From positions 1-30,408 of the forward strand of contig DJFY01000087.1 of the NCBI GenBank assembly GCA_002431545.1: a stretch of DNA of 30,408 nucleotides. The letters are read 5' to 3'. Made by a program: the position numbers and the translations under genes. The number at the start of each line of letters is the position of its first letter. Positions within the stretch are counted from its first letter, which is position 1. The notes under the pieces are model-generated. The model was not told the origin of the DNA and did not search any database. It saw only the letters and a program-made list of their open reading frames with translations. Source of the DNA: Cellvibrionales bacterium UBA5860 (lineage in GTDB: Bacteria; Pseudomonadota; Gammaproteobacteria; Pseudomonadales; Porticoccaceae). Positions 1 through 9,596 of the stretch are shown here, piece after piece.

Positions 1-135
1 GATGATTTTCGCCGGCCTGTTCTCGGCGCTGAAAGGCCCACCGGGGGCCATGCGCACCAGCAGGAACGTGGCGGTAATCACCACCAGCAGGACAGGTATG
101 GCCTGCAGCAGCCGATGCAGAATAAAACGCGCCAC
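1..135 (-). CDS. oppB: OppB-like peptide ABC transporter permease (5' end only)
   Basis: Only the first 45 codons lie in the window; the gene runs off the left edge. The start is a GTG, 3 nt after the oppA stop. The visible N-terminus (VARFILHRLLQAIPVLLVV, then a hydrophobic stretch and RMAPGGPF) matches the family pattern of OppB/DppB permeases: a short basic segment, a first membrane helix, and the conserved R-x-A-P-G-x-P-F that follows it. The protein would be one of two inner-membrane permeases importing oligopeptides delivered by the OppA next to it, with oppC, oppD and oppF expected further left. Start choice rests on the tight spacing to oppA; translation is probably coupled. Confidence 0.8.
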   Translation of the reverse strand, partial: MARFILHRLLQAIPVLLVVITATFLLVRMAPGGPFSAENRPAKII

Positions 136-138
136 GGT

Positions 139-1767
139 TTAGTCCGTCGGCGCCAGATGAATAGCTTTGTACAGCGCGTAATCCAGCAGGTTGGCCGGCA
201 TGCCGCGCACACTGGTGTGTACGAGGTGGTTGCGCGTATAGAAATAGAGCGGAATGACGGGCATCTCGTCGAGGAGAATGGTTTCGGCCTCGTCAAACAG
301 ATGATAGCGCTGTTCCCGATTCTTTGCCGAGGGGGAGAGTCCCAGCACCAGTTCGTCGTAACGGGGGTGACTCCAGCCGGTCAGGTTATTACCGCCATCC
401 TTCACCCACATGTCGAGAAAGGTGTTCGGATCCACATAGTCGCCAATCCAGCCGGCGCGGGCGATCTGGTATTGCCGGTTTTCCACGTTGTCCAGGTACA
501 CCTTCCAGTCCTGGTTGTTCAGCGTTACTTCGATATTCAGGTGTTGTTTCCACATCTGTTGAATGGCAACCGCCAGTTTACGGTGGCCTTCACTGGTGTT
601 GTAGAGTAGCTCTGTCGCGGGAAAGTTCTGCCCCTCGGGGTAACCGGCTGCTGCCAAGAGCCCGCGTGCCGCTTCGGGGTCAAAGGAAAAACCCGTTGTT
701 GCGGTATAGCCGAGCGTATCGGGTGGCGTAAAAGTGTAAGCGGGAATCTGCCCGCCTTTGGTGACGCTGTCCACCAACTGCTGTCGGTCGATACTCATGG
801 CCAGCGCGCGGCGTATCCTGCTATCGGACAGGTGCGGGGTGTCGACATTAAAGCGGTAAAAGTAGGTGCCCAGGTAGGGTGCGATGCGCAGGTGCTGCGG
901 TTGCTCCTGTTTATAGACCTCGATTTTATCGGGCGGCAGCGCGCCGGTAATGTGAAGCTGGCCGGCGCGGAACATGCGTTCTTCAGTCGAGACATTTTCA
1001 GTGGGGTAAAAGCGGATGCCATTGAGCCGGACCTTGTCTTTGTCCCAGTAGGTAGGGCTCTTGTCTACCGCGACAACCTTGTTAAGTTGCCAGTCGGTCA
1101 GAACGAAGGCGCCGTTGCCGACGAAGTTGCCAGCACGGGTCCAACGGGTACCGCGCTCGTCCGGTTGGCCGAACTTTTCGATAGTTGGCCGGTGTACCGG
1201 AAACATGCTGTAGTGGTCGAGTAGTTGCAGAAAGTATGGCGTGGGATTTTCGAGCCTGATGCGCAGCGTGTGATCATCCAGCGCCGCGACCCCCACCTGC
1301 TTGAAATCGTCGATCCTGCCCTCGGCATATTCGCGCGCGTTCTCGATGTTGAAATACATGTAGGCATACTGGTTGCCGAGACCGGGTTGCAGCGCGCGCC
1401 ACCAGGACCAGACAAAGTCTTGTGCCGTGACCGGATCCCCGTTCGACCAGCGGGCAGTGTTGCGCAAGTGGAAGGTATAGGTTAGACCGTCGTCCGATAT
1501 ATCCCAGCGCTCGGCGACGCCGGGAATCGGTTCGAGTGTGTCGGGATCCTTGAGCACGAGACCTTCGAGGAGTGCAATAATAATATGGTGTTCCGGCACG
1601 CCCGTGACGATATGCGGGTCCAGTTCCTGCGGCTCCGTGCCGTTGCCCCAATGGAGAATCTGCTCCCGGTTACCCTGGCTGACGTTGGTCTCGCCGCCAC
1701 CGCAGGCAACGAGAGATGTCATCAGAAAAATCAGGGACAAAGATTTGAGGATCGATTTATCGCGCAT
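139..1767 (-). CDS. oppA: Oligopeptide-binding lipoprotein OppA
   Basis: A 542-residue extracytoplasmic solute-binding protein of family 5 (SBP_bac_5). The N-terminus is a lipoprotein signal: basic MRDK, a hydrophobic core, and a lipobox LVAC with the acylated cysteine at residue 22. The mature part shows family features such as WxNGDPVTAQDFVWSW near residue 115 and the hinge/ligand region with LLYNTSEGHRKLA and WKQHLNIEV near 395-420. It captures short peptides outside the inner membrane and hands them to OppBC. The start has a GGAG-type ribosome site a few bases upstream (minus strand TATAGGGAGCAC). It is the first gene of a minus-strand opp operon, divergent from ffs/dnaX. OppA and DppA/MppA cannot be separated by eye, so ligand range is inferred. 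Confidence 0.9.
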   Translation of the reverse strand: MRDKSILKSLSLIFLMTSLVACGGGETNVSQGNREQILHWGNGTEPQELDPHIVTGVPEHHIIIALLEGLVLKDPDTLEPIPGVAERWDISDDGLTYTFHLRNTARWSNGDPVTAQDFVWSWWRALQPGLGNQYAYMYFNIENAREYAEGRIDDFKQVGVAALDDHTLRIRLENPTPYFLQLLDHYSMFPVHRPTIEKFGQPDERGTRWTRAGNFVGNGAFVLTDWQLNKVVAVDKSPTYWDKDKVRLNGIRFYPTENVSTEERMFRAGQLHITGALPPDKIEVYKQEQPQHLRIAPYLGTYFYRFNVDTPHLSDSRIRRALAMSIDRQQLVDSVTKGGQIPAYTFTPPDTLGYTATTGFSFDPEAARGLLAAAGYPEGQNFPATELLYNTSEGHRKLAVAIQQMWKQHLNIEVTLNNQDWKVYLDNVENRQYQIARAGWIGDYVDPNTFLDMWVKDGGNNLTGWSHPRYDELVLGLSPSAKNREQRYHLFDEAETILLDEMPVIPLYFYTRNHLVHTSVRGMPANLLDYALYKAIHLAPTD

Positions 1768-2114
1768 GTGCTCCCTATACCGCAGTTCGGTTCCCGTTGG
1801 GCTTAAGATTCGTGCTGGTTTCTCGGGTTTAAGTTTATCGGATTACAGCGGCGGTGGAGCCGTCTGCAGCAGTTGTTTTTCACCAGTGGGCCGCAATCGC
1901 CGGCATTCCAAGCGAGTTTAGCGTTTAAAGCAACCGAAGTTTGCAGACAAATCAAGCGGCGCTACAAGCTACGGATTGCGCGTTTTGCCGGACTCTGTCG
2001 ATAGGGACCCGGTTATCCGCTGCGTGACGGTGGAGTGATACTAACCCAGCCCGCTGGCCGGAAAAAGCCCGAGCGTGGGTGCGCCGAAAAGGCGCTGCCG
2101 AGAAAGGCGAGTGG
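1768..2114. other. Intergenic region between divergent oppA and ffs
   Basis: About 350 nt without a supportable gene. It must contain the minus-strand oppA promoter, but no convincing -35/-10 pair was found. A TGTAAT (minus strand, about 90 nt upstream of the oppA start) is the best -10-like hexamer and lacks a good -35. No tRNA or intrinsic terminator was seen here. Confidence 0.5.
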
Positions 2115-2143
2115 TTGCATTCGCCCAACCAAGTCCCGATAAT
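2115..2143 (+). promoter_or_regulatory. Sigma-70 promoter of ffs
   Basis: TTGCAT at 2115-2120 and GATAAT at 2138-2143 are separated by exactly 17 bp. Transcription would start around 2150, a few bases upstream of the mature SRP RNA end. This fits a short 5' leader of the kind RNase P removes in E. coli. Confidence 0.55.
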
Positions 2144-2156
2144 CCCGCCCCTCTAC

Positions 2157-2271
<115 letters not shown>

Positions 2272-2454
2272 ACATGCGGCGCCGCTTCATTCTTTTTTAT
2301 TCGAGAGTTAAATTTCAGATGCCCCGGGAAGTCTGCCGTTTTTGCATCGGGCAGGTGGGCGTCGCCGATATGGTATCTTTCCTCTCGAGCAGATAATCTG
2401 AACCGTCAAAATTTTCAGTGATCACACTATTTCATTCACCCGTGTCCAGTCGTT

Positions 2455-4422
2455 ATGAGTTACCAGGTTCTCGCGCGTAAGTGGCGCCCGCAGCACTTCG
2501 ATGAAGTGGTGGGTCAGGAGCATGTGCTGCGTGCCTTGACCAATGCGCTCGACAACGACCGCCTCCATCACGCTTATCTGTTTACGGGTACACGTGGCGT
2601 CGGTAAAACCACACTGGCGCGTATCTTCGCGCGGTGTCTCAATTGCGAGCAGGGCGTCAGTTCCAAAGCCTGCAACCAATGTACCGCCTGCACGGATATC
2701 GCCGAGGGACGGTTTGTCGATCTTATCGAAGTCGATGCCGCCTCGCGCACCAAGGTGGAAGACACGCGGGAGTTGCTCGACAACGTCCAGTACATGCCGA
2801 CTGCGGGTCGCTACAAGGTCTACCTCATCGACGAGGTACACATGCTGTCTTCCCACAGTTTCAATGCGCTGTTAAAAACGCTGGAAGAACCGCCGCCCCA
2901 CGTCAAATTTTTGCTGGCGACTACCGATCCCCAGAAACTGCCGGTCACCATTCTTTCCCGGTGTCTACAATTCAACCTGAAAAACCTCAGCCCTGAACGC
3001 ATTGTCGAACATCTGGCGCAGATCATGACTGTAGAAAGCGTCCCCGTGGAGGAGGCGGCCTTGTGGGTTCTCGCGCGTGCCGCAGACGGCAGTATGCGCG
3101 ACGCGTTGAGCCTGGCTGACCAGGCTATTGCCCACGGTGGTGGGAAATTGGTCGAATCGGAACTCAGCACCATGCTCGGCACCGTCAATCGCTCCGCGGT
3201 GCTCGAGCTGTGTCGCGCGGTCGCCGATAGAGATGCCGGCGCGGTGCTGGAAAAGGTCGCGCGTCTGGCTGAACACGGGCCGGACTATGCCGGTGTTCTC
3301 GGCGACATCTTGTCGGTCTGGCACCGGGTTGCTGTTTGCCAGGCTGTACCCGAGGCGTTGGACAACAGCCAGGGCGACCGGGAGGCGATTGTCGAGTTGG
3401 CCGGTCGCTTAAGTCGCGAGGATGTGCAGTTGTTTTACCAGATCTGCCTGCTGGGTCGGCGGGATTTAACGCTGGCGGTCGACCAAAGAAGTGGTCTGGA
3501 GATGGCGCTTTTGCGTCAACTGGCCTTTCAGCCGGTATTGCCGGAGGCGGCTGTGCCGCCGATTGAGTCGAGTGCAACCGGCACCGGGGCCACACAGCCC
3601 GGCGCAAGCACTCGGGGGGATGGCGCTGGAAAAAAGCTTGAACCGGGGCCCCTGGCCCCGGCGCTGCCGGCTACAGGGACAGCCGAATTAGATCGGCAAG
3701 CATCGGTAAGGCGGCAAGACGGCGCGAGCCGGGTAGCGGCCTCGCTTCAGACGCAAAAAGATTCCGACGCCTTGGCGGGCGAAGGCGAAGCGCCAACTGG
3801 CAGGGCGCAGGGCGATCAAATCCGAAGCGCTCCGGTAGCGGCTGAAGTTGCTGATTCCGCGGTCAGTCCGGCATCGAGTCAGGTGAGCCTGGCGCCCTCT
3901 GAGCCGGGTTGTCCCCCGAATACAACAGCTTCCCATGCGAAAGGGAATCCGGCGGAATCCGGTTCGGGAGCGCGCACGGATAGCGACTGGCCGGCGCCCG
4001 CGGGCATCGAGTCTTTGACGCCGGATGTTTGGTTACGTATCTGTCACCAATTGCCGATTAACGGTCGCTTGCTGGCCGTGGCGTCCAACCTGGTCCTGGA
4101 CGAACGCGAGAGCGACGAATTTCGCTTTCGGCTGGAAGACTGCCACAGTGCGCTTTACGATGAGCGCCATCAACAGGCGTTGGCGGCGGCACTTGGGCAA
4201 TACCTGGGCGAGGGCGTTCGGGTTGTGATTGCCATTGCACCCGTCGACGAGGAAACGCCGGCGCTTTACCGCATGCGTATTGCCGCGGAGCGACGTCAGC
4301 GGGCTATAGAGACCTTGCGGGAGGATCCCACGGTCAAGGCGCTGGCAGCACGTTTTGGCGGCACTTTGCTGGAAGATACTGTGATTGCCATCGATTCTGG
4401 AGGTGAACATGAAAGGGCTTGA
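2455..4422 (+). CDS. dnaX: DNA polymerase III subunits tau and gamma
   Basis: The 655-residue tau form is close to the E. coli length (643). The clamp-loader AAA+ core is at the N-terminus: Walker A GTRGVGKT at 45-52, four zinc cysteines at 64, 73, 76 and 79 (the E. coli positions), Walker B LIDEVH with D126/E127, then the sensor-1 region ATTDPQKLP and the SRC arginine-finger motif. A low-complexity Ala/Gly/Pro/Ser linker (about 370-520) precedes the C-terminal tau domain that contacts DnaB and the polymerase alpha subunit. A complete -1 frameshift cassette lies at 3614-3661 and would give a gamma form of about 395 residues. The gene heads the dnaX-ybaB-recR cluster downstream of ffs. A GATAAT hexamer at 2392-2397 may be its -10 box, but no good -35 is visible. 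Confidence 0.97.
   Translation: MSYQVLARKWRPQHFDEVVGQEHVLRALTNALDNDRLHHAYLFTGTRGVGKTTLARIFARCLNCEQGVSSKACNQCTACTDIAEGRFVDLIEVDAASRTKVEDTRELLDNVQYMPTAGRYKVYLIDEVHMLSSHSFNALLKTLEEPPPHVKFLLATTDPQKLPVTILSRCLQFNLKNLSPERIVEHLAQIMTVESVPVEEAALWVLARAADGSMRDALSLADQAIAHGGGKLVESELSTMLGTVNRSAVLELCRAVADRDAGAVLEKVARLAEHGPDYAGVLGDILSVWHRVAVCQAVPEALDNSQGDREAIVELAGRLSREDVQLFYQICLLGRRDLTLAVDQRSGLEMALLRQLAFQPVLPEAAVPPIESSATGTGATQPGASTRGDGAGKKLEPGPLAPALPATGTAELDRQASVRRQDGASRVAASLQTQKDSDALAGEGEAPTGRAQGDQIRSAPVAAEVADSAVSPASSQVSLAPSEPGCPPNTTASHAKGNPAESGSGARTDSDWPAPAGIESLTPDVWLRICHQLPINGRLLAVASNLVLDERESDEFRFRLEDCHSALYDERHQQALAAALGQYLGEGVRVVIAIAPVDEETPALYRMRIAAERRQRAIETLREDPTVKALAARFGGTLLEDTVIAIDSGGEHERA
3614..3661 (+). 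promoter_or_regulatory. Programmed -1 ribosomal frameshift signal in dnaX
   Basis: Three elements are present in order. A purine-rich SD-like stimulator GGGGGGA lies at 3614-3620. The slippery heptamer A-AAA-AAG lies at 3630-3636, in the same phase as in E. coli dnaX (codons GGA AAA AAG). Six bases later comes a perfect 8-bp stem (3643-3650 with 3654-3661) with a 3-nt loop. After slipping, the next codons are GCT and TGA (3639-3641), so gamma ends one residue past the site. Confidence 0.9.
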
Positions 4423-4729
4423 TGACATGATGAAACAGGCGCAGCAGATGCAGCAGAAGATGCAGCAGCTGCAGGAGCAGGCGGCGGCTGCCGAGGTTGT
4501 CGGTCAATCCGGCGCTGGCATGGTCGAAGTCGTTATGACCGGGCGCCACGACGTGCGTAAAGTGACCATCGACCCCCAATTGCTCGACGAGGACAAGGAA
4601 ATCCTCGAGGATTTGCTGGCTGCCGCGGTCAACGATGCGGTACGCAAGGTCGAGAAAAACACGTCGTCGATTATGGGCGACCTGATGGCTGGTATCCAGC
4701 TGCCTCCGGGTTTCAAGTTCCCCTTTTAG
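4409..4729 (+). CDS. ybaB: YbaB/EbfC nucleoid-associated protein
   Basis: A 106-residue protein starting at ATG 4409, with GGAGGTG a few bases upstream; an upstream in-frame ATG at 4385 lacks such a site. It overlaps the dnaX end by 14 nt, so translation is likely coupled. The sequence [22 protein letters not shown] gives the family's long amphipathic N-terminal helix, followed by [21 protein letters not shown], a small beta sheet and a C-terminal helix. Known members form tweezer-like homodimers that bind DNA. Position between dnaX and recR is the usual one. Confidence 0.95.
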   Translation: MKGLDDMMKQAQQMQQKMQQLQEQAAAAEVVGQSGAGMVEVVMTGRHDVRKVTIDPQLLDEDKEILEDLLAAAVNDAVRKVEKNTSSIMGDLMAGIQLPPGFKFPF

Positions 4730-4767
4730 TGCATTGCCCTCGTGAGTAAACAATCTTGAAGCCGGGC

Positions 4768-5361
4768 ATGTACGGTCCGGTAATCGGCGAACTGATCGAC
4801 GCCCTCAGGTGTTTGCCTGGCGTCGGTCCGAAAACCGCACAACGTATGGCCTTGCAACTGCTGGAGAGAGATCGAGCGGGGGCGCGGCGGCTGGCGCAGG
4901 CGATGGCCCGGGCTGAGGAGAGTGTCCAGCGCTGCCGGCGGTGCCGGACGCTGTCCGAGCAGAGCGAGTGTCCGATCTGCAGCGATCCGACTCGAGATGG
5001 GCGGGTATTGTGCGTTCTGGAAACGCCAGCGGACATGTTTGCCATCGAGCAGTCCGGCAGTTACCGCGGCCTTTATTTTGTCCTGCTCGGACATCTGTCA
5101 CCGATCGACGGCATCGGCCCCGACGAGATCGGCATGGATCAGTTGTTGGAACGTTTACAGGAAGAAGATATCAACGAATTGATTCTCGCCACCAACCTCA
5201 CGGTCGAGGGCGAGGCGACTGCTCATTTTATCGGCGAGGCGGCTGCGTCAATGGGCATCGCTGTGTCCCGTATCGCTCACGGCGTACCGCTCGGCGGCGA
5301 ACTCGAGTACGTGGATGGTGGTACGCTCGCCCATGCCTTTAACAGCCGTAAACGCCTGTAA
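4768..5361 (+). CDS. recR: Recombination protein RecR
   Basis: A 197-residue RecR from ATG 4768. An in-frame TTG at 4756 would add four residues, but the ATG start ([20 protein letters not shown]) aligns better with family length. The helix-hairpin-helix [14 protein letters not shown] comes first, then the four-cysteine zinc finger CRRC...CPIC, then the Toprim domain ([13 protein letters not shown] to [13 protein letters not shown]) and the C-terminal [16 protein letters not shown] motif. With RecO and RecF it loads RecA on gapped DNA. It is followed 15 nt later by rnd. Confidence 0.96.
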   Translation: MYGPVIGELIDALRCLPGVGPKTAQRMALQLLERDRAGARRLAQAMARAEESVQRCRRCRTLSEQSECPICSDPTRDGRVLCVLETPADMFAIEQSGSYRGLYFVLLGHLSPIDGIGPDEIGMDQLLERLQEEDINELILATNLTVEGEATAHFIGEAAASMGIAVSRIAHGVPLGGELEYVDGGTLAHAFNSRKRL

Positions 5362-5376
5362 GGAGCCGACTCGACT

Positions 5377-6531
5377 GTGACTGAATTGCTATTAATCGAC
5401 AATGCCGAAGCACTGGGGGCGCTGGTGCAACATTTGCGCGGCTGCGCCAGTGTCGGCATCGATACGGAATTTGTCCGAACCGATACTTTTTTTCCCCGCC
5501 TTGGACTGATTCAGGTGTCGGACGGTGCCGGTACGTGGCTCATCGATCCTCTGGCTATGGGGCGCGAGGACATGGAGCATTTCGGAATCCTGCTCGCCGA
5601 TGAGAACGTGCTCAAGGTATTGCATTCCTGCTCGGAGGATCTGGAAGTACTGGAGCAGGCTACCGGGCAATTACCGCGGCCGGTGTTTGACACGCAGGTC
5701 GCTGCGGCTTTTGTCGGGCTGGGGTTTTCTCTGGGTTATCAGGCGCTTGTCAGCGAGCTTACCGGCGTGCAATTGGCGAAACACGAAACCCGTTCGGACT
5801 GGATGCTGCGGCCCCTGAGTGCCGCCCAAAGAGTTTACGCTGCGGAAGATGTCGAACATCTGGCGACATTGCACGCCCGGCTTTCCGGGCGCCTGGCGGC
5901 GCTTGAACGGCTGGAGTGGTTCGGTGAGGATATGACCAAGCTCATCGACAAGGCGGCTGTGGTCGCTGCCGATGAAGATTACTATCAGCGCATCAAGGGT
6001 GCCTGGAAGCTCGATCGACGGCAACTGGCTGTATTGCGGGCGCTGGCTGCTTGGCGCGAGCGGCGAGCCAGGCAAACCGACCGCCCGCGAGCGCGTATCG
6101 TATCGGATAAAGAACTGTTCGCCATCGCCGCGCACGATATTCGCAGCTCGAGTGACTGGAGCCGCTTGTCCGACAACCGCGCTCGTGAGATTCGCCCCCG
6201 GGTGATACGAGAGTACGGTGCGAAGCTTATTGAGATAGTCACCGAGTATGCGAATACGCAGCTTGAGAGCCACCCGCCACGCCTGCCCAAGCCGGTGCCG
6301 CGGCAATATGGGGGGATCATGAAGAGCTGTAAACAACTGGTGTTGACCCGGGCACGGGATCTGGCGCTGGCGCCGGAAATGCTGGTTCGGCGCGCCGACC
6401 TGGAATCTCTGGTGCGCAATCACTGGCAGGGATGCAGTCAGTTACCTCCGACACTGGCACAGGGCTGGCGGCGCGCGGTAATTGGCGAGGATCTGCTGGC
6501 CCATGTCGAGACAAAAGGGGCGCAAATATGA
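5377..6531 (+). CDS. rnd: Ribonuclease D
   Basis: A 384-residue 3'-5' exoribonuclease of the DEDDy class, starting at GTG 5377 with AAGGAG overlapping the recR stop. The catalytic residues are visible: D29 and E31 in GIDTEFVR, D88 in SCSEDLEVL, and Y154/D158 in YAAEDVEHL. An HRDC domain follows (about 210-290, starting KLDRRQLAVLRALAAWRE), with a further helical C-terminal region. The E. coli enzyme trims 3' ends of tRNA precursors and other small RNAs. Its stop overlaps the next start (ATGA), which couples it to ycgL, an arrangement also known from Pseudomonas. Confidence 0.95.
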   Translation: MTELLLIDNAEALGALVQHLRGCASVGIDTEFVRTDTFFPRLGLIQVSDGAGTWLIDPLAMGREDMEHFGILLADENVLKVLHSCSEDLEVLEQATGQLPRPVFDTQVAAAFVGLGFSLGYQALVSELTGVQLAKHETRSDWMLRPLSAAQRVYAAEDVEHLATLHARLSGRLAALERLEWFGEDMTKLIDKAAVVAADEDYYQRIKGAWKLDRRQLAVLRALAAWRERRARQTDRPRARIVSDKELFAIAAHDIRSSSDWSRLSDNRAREIRPRVIREYGAKLIEIVTEYANTQLESHPPRLPKPVPRQYGGIMKSCKQLVLTRARDLALAPEMLVRRADLESLVRNHWQGCSQLPPTLAQGWRRAVIGEDLLAHVETKGAQI

Positions 6532-6809
6532 ACCTGACGTGCGGCATCTACAAAAGTCGTAGAAAGACGGATTATTACCTGTTTACCAACGATGCCGAAG
6601 GTCTCAATGCGGTGCCCGAAGCGTTGCTGGGCCAACTCGGCACTTGCGATAAAGTAATGACCCTGGAACTCACGCCGGATCGTCGCCTGGCTCAGGCTGA
6701 CGCTGCCGAAGTCATACAGGCACTGTCGAGCCAGGGTTATTACCTGCAGTTGCCGCCCAAAAACGATGCCTATATGCAGGTTCTCCGCGATCGCAATGAA
6801 AAGCTATAA
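6528..6809 (+). CDS. ycgL: YcgL-domain protein
   Basis: A 93-residue protein that begins inside the rnd stop (ATGA, 6528-6531). It matches the YcgL family: MNLTCGIYKSRRKTDYYLF at the start, VPEALL in the middle, and the near-invariant GYYLQLPP close to the C-terminus. The molecular role of the family is not established. The repeated linkage to rnd and ycgN suggests a shared RNA- or metal-related function, but that is inference only. Confidence 0.92.
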   Translation: MNLTCGIYKSRRKTDYYLFTNDAEGLNAVPEALLGQLGTCDKVMTLELTPDRRLAQADAAEVIQALSSQGYYLQLPPKNDAYMQVLRDRNEKL

Positions 6810-6815
6810 ACCAAA

Positions 6816-7298
6816 ATGCCGACGGCGGGTGTCTTCCTTTTGAGCGATGTCGTGCCCGAGCCCTGGTGGCACAGGCCGCTGGACAAACTGACGCGAAGCG
6901 AGTGGGAAGCGCTGTGTGACGGTTGCGGTAGGTGTTGTCTGGCGAAGATCGAACCGGAGGATGGTGAGGGTGTCCTGTTTACGCGTGTCGCCTGCAGACT
7001 ACTTGACACGGAAACCTGCCGCTGTCTCGATTACACCCACCGGTTGCAGGCTGTGCCGGATTGTCAGGATTTAAACTGTGACAATATCCACGAGATTGAC
7101 TGGCTGCCATCGACCTGTGCCTACCGGTTGCGCAGGGAGGGTAAGCCGTTGCCTGACTGGCATCCGTTGCTAAGCGGCGATGGTGAATCCGTCCACAACG
7201 CCGGTATCTCGGTGCGCGGGCGGGTGATCGGCGAACACCATGTGCATCCGGATGGGCTTGAAGAGCACATAGTGCACTGGGTTGAATCGGGCGGGTGA
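6816..7298 (+). CDS. ycgN: YcgN-type CxxCxxCC cysteine-cluster protein (UPF0260)
   Basis: A 160-residue cytosolic protein. It carries CDGCGRCC near residue 34, further cysteines in VACRLLDTETCRC, VPDCQDLNC and STCAYRL, and the conserved LPDWHPLLSG. This fits the YkgJ/YcgN zinc/iron-chelating family, whose cysteine clusters are thought to bind metal; the exact function is unknown. Start is uncertain: ATG 6816 is used, but a TTG about 27 nt later would give LSDVVPEPWW, close to the E. coli N-terminus (MSDVPFW). It follows ycgL by 6 nt. Confidence 0.9.
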   Translation: MPTAGVFLLSDVVPEPWWHRPLDKLTRSEWEALCDGCGRCCLAKIEPEDGEGVLFTRVACRLLDTETCRCLDYTHRLQAVPDCQDLNCDNIHEIDWLPSTCAYRLRREGKPLPDWHPLLSGDGESVHNAGISVRGRVIGEHHVHPDGLEEHIVHWVESGG

Positions 7299-7317
7299 AA
7301 ACGGGTCGTAGCTACTG

Positions 7318-7824
7318 ATGTATACCACTGAGAACTACTTTTGGGGCGCTGTCGCCTATGTGATAGGTCTGCTGTTGATAACGCCGCTCTTATGGCGAGC
7401 GACCCGCTTTATCCCGTGGCATCCTGTGAAAAGCTTTTTTCGTATTGCAGTGATTGTCGGTCTGGCTACACCGGCGTTTCCCTACCAGGATCTCGACTAT
7501 CTGGCGCCGGCCTGGCTGGTCAGTGTGTTTGAAGTGATCAAACCTCAGACAGGCGATGGTATCTGGCGCGGATTAAAGCCGATTATCTTCTGCTTTGTTG
7601 TCGTCTACATCGTCGAGCTTTGTCTGTGGCGACTGTTGCGAAACGACACGCCCAAGTCCGATAACACACGCGGACGTCGGGATGCTGCTGGCTCGGGTGC
7701 CGCAAAAGTGAAACCTTCCGGGAAGACTAAGGGCGGTGACAGGGTGGCCGGGCAACCGCGACGGCGAACCGAACCGACGCTGGGGGGGCAACCGCTGTCG
7801 CCAAACGCGGGAAAACAGCCCTAA
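7318..7824 (+). CDS. Small membrane protein of unknown function
   Basis: 168 residues, not recognised as a named family. About three hydrophobic segments are visible: near 9-27 (GAVAYVIGLLLITPLLW), 41-55 (FRIAVIVGLATPAF) and 85-104 (LKPIIFCFVVVYIVELCLW). A charged, Gly/Pro/Arg/Lys-rich C-terminal tail of about 60 residues is probably disordered and cytoplasmic. It begins 19 nt after ycgN on the same strand, so it may be the last gene of the dnaX-to-ycgN run. Reading-frame integrity and the start ATG support a real gene. Confidence 0.7.
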   Translation: MYTTENYFWGAVAYVIGLLLITPLLWRATRFIPWHPVKSFFRIAVIVGLATPAFPYQDLDYLAPAWLVSVFEVIKPQTGDGIWRGLKPIIFCFVVVYIVELCLWRLLRNDTPKSDNTRGRRDAAGSGAAKVKPSGKTKGGDRVAGQPRRRTEPTLGGQPLSPNAGKQP

Positions 7825-7872
7825 CAGAGGCGGCTTTCGGCGCTTCGCTGCCGTAGTGCAAGTGGCTCTCTG

Positions 7873-9414
7873 CTAGCGAATACCGTGCATGCCCCGATTG
7901 AGCAGCGGCGCCATAATTAGCAGGAACGCGGCGATGGCGATCGCCAGCCAGCCCACCTGGGTGTAAACCTCGATCGATTTTTCCAGGGCCAGCGCCGGAT
8001 CGACGGAGCCTTCAGCCCCGTCGACGCCGGTCAGTCGGGCGATCTGACCGGCGATATAGTTGGCGCCAGCGGAGGCCAGGAACCACACGCCCATCATCAT
8101 GCCGACGATCCGTGTAACGCTCAGCTTAGTGATCATGGACAGGCCCACCGGCGAAATACAGAGTTCTCCGGTGGTGTGCAGAAGATAGATCAACACCAGC
8201 CAGATGAGTGCTGTTTGGCCTTGTTCCGGTGCGGCGTGGGCACCGATAACGAGCACTAAAAACCCGAGACCGACCTGTGCGATGGCGAGGGCGAATTTGA
8301 CAGGTGTGCCCGGTTCCCAGTTGCGGCGGCCCAGCCAGGCCCAGAGCAGGGAAAACAACGGGGCCAGCAGGAAGATGAAAAAAGCGTTGAGTGACTGGAA
8401 CATGGATGCCGGTACCTCATAGCCCATGATGACCCGGTCCACGGAGCGATCGGCAAACAGGTTGAGCGACGAGCCGGCCTGTTCGAACAGGGCCCAGAAC
8501 AGTACCGAAAATAAAATCAATGTTGCGGCAACGAACATGCGGTGGCGTTCGACCCTGTCGCATTTTATAAAAGAATAGGCCACAACTACCGTCAGCATCA
8601 GGCCCCCGAAACCGAGCAGAAAATTGCCGACAACCTGCTGATACTGAATCAGCTGCCAGATGACCAGGATGCCGGCCAGCCCGCCCAGGTATATGCAGGT
8701 TTCCCGGGTCAAAACCCCGCCCAGCTTGACGTCGAGACCAGCCGACACCGGCGGTTCGGCCTTACCCTGCAGATGGGGCTGACCGCGAAGAAAGACCAGC
8801 AGGCCGAAGAGCATGCCGATGCCTGCGAGCCCGAAGCCGTAAGCCCAGCCGTAGGTCTGGCCCAGCCAACCGCATAGGATGGACGCAAAAAAGGCGCCGA
8901 TGTTGATACCCATGTAAAAGATAGTGAAGCCGCTATCGCGGCGGAAATCCCCCTGCTCATAAAGGGCACCGACGATGGTCGATATGTTGGCTTTGAGAAA
9001 ACCAACGCCGGCAATGATGAAAGCCAGAGACAGATAAAAAAACTGGAGGTACAGGGGGTCGCGCTCAATGCGGCCACCAGAGACCTCCGCAGGAGGCCCT
9101 TCGAAGGCCATACCGAAATGCCCGATGACGAGCAGGACGGCGCCGAAGGTAACCGCCTTGCGGGCGCCCAGGTAACGGTCGGCCAAGGTGCCGCCGATCA
9201 CGGGCATGACGTAGACCAGCGCCGAATAGGCGCCGTAAATCAGGAATGCCTTGTCGTCGCGAAAGAGGAAATGTTCGGTCAGGTAGAAAATCAGCAGAGC
9301 CCGCATGCCGTAAAAGCTGAAGCGCTCCCACAGTTCGGTCATAAAACAGACGAAAAGGCCCCTGGGATGGCCAAAAAAAGCCCTTTCGGCCGATGTGTGT
9401 GCGTGATCGGACAT
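7873..9414 (-). CDS. POT-family proton-dependent oligopeptide transporter
   Basis: 513 residues from ATG 9414. The frame stays open to 9549, but MSDHAHTSAERAFFGHPRGLF is the natural N-terminus and has AGGA upstream. The major facilitator fold has 12-14 membrane helices. Family hallmarks are the ELWERFSFYGMRALL segment (ExxER proton-coupling motif), GGTLADRYLGARKAV (PTR2 signature 1), FTIFYMGINIGAF (PTR2 signature 2), and an ELCISPVGLSMITKL segment late in the protein. It imports di- and tripeptides with protons. It converges on the 7318 gene with a 48-nt gap. DtpA, DtpB and related paralogues cannot be told apart here, so no symbol is assigned. Confidence 0.92.
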   Translation of the reverse strand: MSDHAHTSAERAFFGHPRGLFVCFMTELWERFSFYGMRALLIFYLTEHFLFRDDKAFLIYGAYSALVYVMPVIGGTLADRYLGARKAVTFGAVLLVIGHFGMAFEGPPAEVSGGRIERDPLYLQFFYLSLAFIIAGVGFLKANISTIVGALYEQGDFRRDSGFTIFYMGINIGAFFASILCGWLGQTYGWAYGFGLAGIGMLFGLLVFLRGQPHLQGKAEPPVSAGLDVKLGGVLTRETCIYLGGLAGILVIWQLIQYQQVVGNFLLGFGGLMLTVVVAYSFIKCDRVERHRMFVAATLILFSVLFWALFEQAGSSLNLFADRSVDRVIMGYEVPASMFQSLNAFFIFLLAPLFSLLWAWLGRRNWEPGTPVKFALAIAQVGLGFLVLVIGAHAAPEQGQTALIWLVLIYLLHTTGELCISPVGLSMITKLSVTRIVGMMMGVWFLASAGANYIAGQIARLTGVDGAEGSVDPALALEKSIEVYTQVGWLAIAIAAFLLIMAPLLNRGMHGIR

Positions 9415-9533
9415 GAATGAGCGTGTCCTGAGAGAAGTCCAAAAGCGCAATGGTAACAGGGTAGATTTCCTCAGTGTTATTCCACTTCGGGATAACATCC
9501 CGGATCCGGCTTCCCTGGGGGTATGCGACGGGG

Positions 9534-9563
9534 TTGGATTCGCCCACACGAGACAGCTAGAAT
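9534..9563 (+). promoter_or_regulatory. Sigma-70 promoter of the MoxR/VWA pair
   Basis: TTGGAT (9534-9539) and TAGAAT (9558-9563) are spaced by 18 bp. The predicted start near 9570 leaves a leader of about 27 nt containing the ribosome site TAGGGGAA before ATG 9597. Confidence 0.5.
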
Positions 9564-9596
9564 AACCGGCTTTATTTATCGAGTTAGGGGAACTGT

